DNA of 64,000 nt from Petrolisthes cinctipes (taxonomy: Eukaryota; Arthropoda; Malacostraca; Decapoda; Porcellanidae): positions 107,065-171,064 of the forward strand of contig JAWQEG010001317.1 of NCBI GenBank assembly GCA_033782935.1, given 5' to 3'. The translations under genes and the position numbers were made by a program. Numbering within the stretch: position 1 is the stretch's first letter; each line of letters starts with the position of its first letter. Under the pieces are notes generated by a model, which was not told where the DNA came from, did not search any database, and saw only the letters and a list, made by a program, of their open reading frames with translations. Positions 58,846 to 64,000 of the stretch are shown here, piece after piece.

Positions 58846-59013
58846 CTTTTTATAACATTTCTTTTACTTTCTTTTATAACTTTTCTTTTACTTTCCTTTA
58901 TAACATTTCTTTTACTTTCTTTTATAACTTTTCTTTTACTTTCTTTTATAACTTTTCTTTTTACTTTCTTTTATAACATTTCTTTTACTTTCTTTTATGA
59001 CATTTATTTTACA
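58846..59013. repeat. CT-rich minisatellite, about 24-bp unit
   Basis: Roughly seven units of CTTTTATAACTTTTCTTTTA plus CTTT, with alternation between TATAACA and TATAACT variants. Confidence 0.9.
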
Positions 59014-59971
59014 GAGAAAGGATCGAGGGTTAAGAGGGAAGTATACTGTACAGTGTTGGTAAATCTGGAGTAACTGATTCCTCCAAACTATTCCGAGCAA
59101 CACAGGCCACCATTATTTTTCTTCATCTGGTCGTCCTGTTTCTAGCATACATTGGAGGAATCAAGACACTCTAATGTACTAGAAAGAGTGTACTAGTCTC
59201 CCCTAAAATACTAACTGAGATCCACACTCACTTTGCCTCCCTCTTTTTTTCATCCATAATTAATCATCCAAACTTCAGCCACCAACACCAACACCATATG
59301 AAGAACAACTTGAAAATACAAACGACTGAATGACGGATGAGGTGTATGACTGTGTGACACGACCTTCACAAATTCCAGAAAACGACTATAACAAAAAACG
59401 CGAGCTGAATCCTGTGTCGAAACGCCCTTCTTCTCCTGACTCACCCTGACGACACCTCCCAAATTAGAATAGATATAAGTTGGTTAGTTGGTAAGCCACT
59501 GGAAGTACTAGAACGTCGTCACTAACTAATTGATCCGGTCTTTCCGTGCCTTTGGAAATATCAGTAGTTAATTGTTGGTGAGGTCCAGATTGTCAGTCAC
59601 TCTAGATAATTACCCTATACAGTCATCATTCATAAATATATAGGCCACAGTAATATCCGGAATGAGTTTGTTGTTTGTTGTGTTATTTGTGCTACAGTTC
59701 TATTCAATTCAATAAAGTCTTTGGCATATAGAGCGAAACTGGACACTAATCTTTCATTTTGGTTTCGCAGATGGGGATAATTAGCGGGCTTTATGTATTA
59801 AGTCCTCATCTTTTTAAGTATATATATATATAAAAAATATATAGTTCTTTGCTACATGATTTTAAATACTTTCGTCTGACTAATACCAAACAAGTGTACT
59901 CGCGATAGACCAGATCCCGGACACAAGAAAGCTAATGAATGATCTTCTGTGCAGTACATTGTCTTAATTAA

Positions 59972-60123
59972 GGGACCCTGTGATCGTGTATGAGACCTGG
60001 TGGCTTCTGATTCCTCCTGACTATGCCACGATACAAGCTCCATTAATGTAGGTAGTGTTTCGTGGCAATGTTTGAAGCACTCTCTCTAACCTCCAATTTT
60101 CTAACTATACATCACGGGGGTCC
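59972..60123. mobile_element. TTAA-family MITE, second copy
   Basis: GGGACCCTGTGATCGTGTAT at the left after TTAA; the right end ATCACGGGGGTCC is followed by TTAT (degenerate). Internal CTGATTCCTCCTGACTATGC is shared with the other copies. Confidence 0.7.
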
Positions 60124-60129
60124 TTATAT

Positions 60130-61550
60130 ATATCATCGTAAATAAAAAGCTGACCCCCCATTTCAACAACACCCTTCACACACTTACTTAGCCCTTAAAC
60201 AGCAACTAACATTTGTATTTTTCCTAACTAACACCCAACAACTCTTCATGTCCGGGGAAAGATAAAAAAAAAAAAAACTATATCAATCAAATTATGAAAA
60301 ACTGCTGCATGGACTTACAAAACATGGTCAGATTAATGCCAGACGATTTAAAATGTCACCGTAAAACCCAATAAGTCCAAAATCAAAACCACCAACACCC
60401 CTGCATACCCGAATCGCAAAGTCCCGCGTCCGAATTGTAAAGCTGTACTGCCTAAAAAACACCCCACCTCAGTATACGAGCAAGGGATCTGTTTGTTTTG
60501 TTGCAGTGTTGAGAGAGAGGGCCAGGTAATATCCCAAACACCAACAACACACGACCCCTTTATATGTTTTTAATCACAATAGACAGTCCGATGTTTGTTT
60601 GGTCTTCTATAACTGAGGAAGAACAGTTTAAATAATAGATAAAACAAAAACAAACACACAGTCAATAAAGGCCCCTCCTCATACGGTGTTTTTCCTTATC
60701 CATTCTGCCAAGTTAATACATAGTTTACACTCACTAAGTTTCTATAGTGACCGAATGTATGTACTGTACACACGATAAAAAAACAAAAACAAAAAACTAT
60801 CGGTGCAATTCTCATATGAAACATTCCGACACCTCACACGATGAATACTGAAAAATAGTTTGTTTATTCCCGGGGGCATCATGTATGTACTGTACCGATA
60901 AATAACAGAACCATCACCAGATCCTGCCTTCTCGTTTGTTTTATCTTATCGTGTGTCCCGTGGAACTTCCTGACATGGAGCTGGAAATCCTGCAGATAAT
61001 AATAATAATAATAATAACAAAGATGTTCTGGGAATTATGTACTCATGTTGACAGCAATATTTATAGAGTCTCTAGCACCCAACAACCCTACCCTTGTATA
61101 TCACCTCCTCGACACCATGTATGTTGCACTTCACACACCGCATCAAGACACACACATAACATAAACACCGTGTCAGGGAAAAATTTGTACTACTCACTAA
61201 GGTTTGCTACTTGAGGGGATAGAATACTTTTGGTATATTGCAGAGCCTTGATTCCTCCAAGGTATGCCAGGAGACAGACCAGATTAACAAAAATAATGGT
61301 ATGCCTGCTGCTTGGAGTAGTTTGGAGGAATTAGTTGCTCCATATTTACCAACACTGCACAACTCCCTTAATAAGGTCAGAGGCACCAATGAAGAAGCAG
61401 TATAGCGAAACATTGTCTATAGTTTTAATTTATGGTTCAAGTAAATCGTCAATGTATTTTATTTTACGAGATTTTTTCAGAGGAAAATTTATGGTAGAGA
61501 GGTTAACCTGTTTCTAATAAAAATCAGCACTTACTGAAACTTCCCAAAGT
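60130..61550. other. no recognised gene
   Basis: AT-rich DNA with (AAT)n at about 60998-61016 and a small MITE relic (about 61212-61375) containing CCTCCAAG and GTTTGGAGGAATTAGTTGC. Confidence 0.45.
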
Positions 61551-61552
61551 AT

Positions 61553-61553
<1 letters not shown>

Positions 61554-61588
<35 letters not shown>

Positions 61589-61608
61589 ATAATAATAATA
61601 ATATTAAC

Positions 61609-61648
<40 letters not shown>

Positions 61649-61655
61649 GTAATAA
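61554..61655. repeat. (ACT)n and (AAT)n compound microsatellite
   Basis: About ten ACT units followed by a run of AAT units with minor interruptions. Confidence 0.95.
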
Positions 61656-61869
61656 TAATGACAACGGCCTTCATGTATCTCTCAGGCCAACATAAGCGAC
61701 GGTACCCACACCCCGAGTGAATATACCCAAGGGAACAATGACCACACAACTCTTACACTAACTACACAGGACTACGTATATAGAGAGTATCCACGTCACG
61801 GCCATGTAAACAAAAGACGAGCACCGGAAGCATTAATTAAACTTCACCAGGTCACGAGAAATTATTAAA

Positions 61870-62340
61870 CGTTGTACAGTCGCTGGTACAAGTTGTGTCC
61901 CACCTCCTATTTCTTTACAAACTTGTAAACGAATGACTACTGCTGGATATGATTCAACTTTACCAGGTCACAAAAAATTCGTAAACGTTGTGTTCCACCT
62001 TTTGTTTCTTCATTAATTCGTACCTATTCAACTTTGTACATGTGACAGACAAGGAAAATATAAAGCATACCCTACTACTGTGCTCAAAACTCAATCTACT
62101 GTGCATAAACCCAAGTTTACAGACAGACTGCTTGGTATGACGGAACTTTCATCCAAAAAAACACACAACTCCTTATAACTTACTCATAACTTTCATACAA
62201 CTAAACACAACTCCGTACAACTTACTTATAAATTTCATACAACACACAACTCCTTATAACTTACTCATAAATTTCATCTAAACAATCCACAACTCCGTAC
62301 AACATGCTCATAGCTTTTTATCCACAACTGTACATTCCTG
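61870..62340. repeat. imperfect tandem CACAACTCCxTATAACTTACT repeats
   Basis: Four or five diverged units of about 45-50 bp lie at 62163-62310, each with CACAACTCC, ACTTACT and AAATTTCAT. Just upstream, 61876-61905 has an isolated TACAGTCGCTGGTACAAGTT end of the TA-MITE type. Confidence 0.65.
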
Positions 62341-62551
62341 GCGTGATAGAGTGAGTCGGTGTGACATCCTGCCTTGTTGTCGGGTCCCTATACGTAACCC
62401 CGAGGTGCAGGGGCATTTCCAGCTTCGCGCAATTCCTCTTGTCAAACGTCACTCACTTGGGTATGTGTACTGTATGTTTAAAAAGCCCGTCTCCGCTTCC
62501 CTTTCATGGCTCTGGGTAAACATGAAGTACATACTGTCCTTTCCTAATGAC

Positions 62552-62772
<221 letters not shown>

Positions 62773-62966
62773 GTGTACTACGTGTTTGTTTGGGTAATTG
62801 ATGAAAAGGAAATCACGTGTTGTATACCAGAAGGAATGACACAGAACAAGAAGGTCATGGTATACACGTGATGAACCGTAACGAGGGAGTGGCCACCAAC
62901 CAACCTATAACACACGTCGTTGTCGGTGTTGTCTTGTGGAAGCGGAAGGAAAACAATCATGCTACT

Positions 62967-63021
62967 GTGTGTGTGTGTGTGTGTAAGGCATATGTTAGTA
63001 CGCTGCCTATATTATTCCTTG

Positions 63022-63060
<39 letters not shown>
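62967..63060. repeat. (GT)n microsatellites
   Basis: GT runs at 62967-62984 and 63023-63059. Confidence 0.95.
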
Positions 63061-63061
<1 letters not shown>

Positions 63062-63389
63062 CGGGGAACGCTTGCTATCTCTGACGCCGCGTAAAATCCA
63101 CCAGCACCGTTTCGCCAAACACTTATCTCGGGTTTCCAAACGTTCTGGGAAAATTTAGTGCCGCGTACAAGTCTTATCCTATAATGATACACGCATTTTA
63201 CATCATAAGAATCCAAAACAAACATTTTTCTACGTTTATTTTTCAAGCTTAGTGTCTGTCGAATACTTATCAAGGACATGTGATCTTTCTTGGAATAATT
63301 TATGGCTGAGATCTGATTGCTAAAGCGAAGTTGTACAGTTTCTCTTTGCGTGGTATTGTCTGCACAGATGTGGACACGACTTTAGATAA

Positions 63390-63536
63390 GGACCCTATGA
63401 TCGTGTATGACAATTGAAGGCTTCTGATTCCTCCTGACTATGCCACGAAACAAGCTCCTTCCATATAGGTAGTGTTTTGTGGCAATATTAGTAGGACTCA
63501 TTTACCTCCAATTTTCTGACAACATCACAGGATCCC
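63390..63536. mobile_element. TTAA-family MITE, third copy
   Basis: Left GGACCCTATGATCGTGTATG, right inverse ending CATCACAGGATCCC plus TTAA (63537-63540). The left flank ATAA is degenerate. Confidence 0.7.
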
Positions 63537-63548
63537 TTAATGGGGTAA

Positions 63549-63709
63549 GGGGATACGCACACTATTCATAAACTGGAGGGCAACAGATTACTACAAACTA
63601 TTCCAGAATACAGACGACTTCAGTATATCTTAAGTAGGGGGTCTGTTTCGTGGCATACTTTGGAGGAATCAGTAGCCCTCTAATGTATCAAGAGAGTAGG
63701 TATCCCCTT
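63549..63709. mobile_element. small MITE with AAGGGGATAC ends
   Basis: AAGGGGATACGCACACTATT on the left and the inverse GGTATCCCCTT on the right. The interior has CTGGAGGGCAACAGATTACT and GGAGGAATCAGTAGCCCTC as a long hairpin. It directly abuts the TTAA-family copy. Confidence 0.7.
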
Positions 63710-64000
63710 CACGTCACTTCAAAACACTCTAGGAAACCACGGTCTTGTACTGGAATTTAATCACACTCGCAGTTACTCCCACATAGTTTATAAAAGATCT
63801 GGTCAGGTGTGACTGTCGTTGTGCAGTACATATTATACTAGAGATGCATCGGATGTCAAAAAATGTGAATGTGGATACTTGGTTCATCACTCCTCTTGTA
63901 CTGTACACTGGGGAGTCACAACATGAAAACATCTCTACCAAACTTGCATCTCACTCCTCCCGAATGAATCACTTATTGGTTCAATTAGGTTGGTAGATAT

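Overview
The window looks like nuclear DNA of an arthropod, most likely a decapod crustacean. Genes have many small exons with GT-AG introns, introns are AT-rich, and simple repeats and transposon debris are dense. One short SINE family matches my memory of decapod repeats. The species is inferred, not shown.

Three protein-coding genes can be built. (1) Minus strand, 57324 down to 45697: a 17-exon RhoGAP-START protein of the DLC1/STARD13/crossveinless-c family. The exons join in frame to about 903 residues, starting at an ATG preceded by an in-frame stop and ending at a family-typical C-terminus. (2) Minus strand, 33410 down to 25258: a LAS1/LAS1L-like ribosome-biogenesis nuclease with nine recognisable exons. 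The first coding exon is not found, and one junction is out of phase unless a small exon is missing; an 11-nt candidate exists. (3) Plus strand, 40534-41942: a two-exon MADF-BESS protein of about 244 residues. The first 84 bases may be the end of another plus-strand gene.

Layout: 1-25 kb has no confident gene apart from the possible left-edge fragment. It holds stacked inverted-repeat elements (306-916), a short SINE family with exact target duplications, non-LTR retrotransposon remains (4538-5380 and 6148-8570), two related large foldback elements (9682-11705 and, nested in another element, 17794-20024), a tRNA-derived SINE (15912-16340) and several MITEs. 25-33 kb is the LAS1 gene. 33-40 kb is retroelement debris plus a dense cluster of one MITE family (37137-38720). 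40.5-42 kb is the MADF gene. 45.7-57.3 kb is the RhoGAP gene. 57-64 kb is upstream DNA with small MITEs, a CT-rich minisatellite and long GA and GT arrays.

The genes have no evident common pathway: cytoskeletal GTPase control, ITS2 rRNA processing and DNA binding. The most unusual content is the mobile DNA: TA-flanked palindromic elements placed end to end or at the centre of another palindrome, and a pair of 2-kb foldback elements that share a non-palindromic insert with small open frames on both strands and a poly(A) tract.
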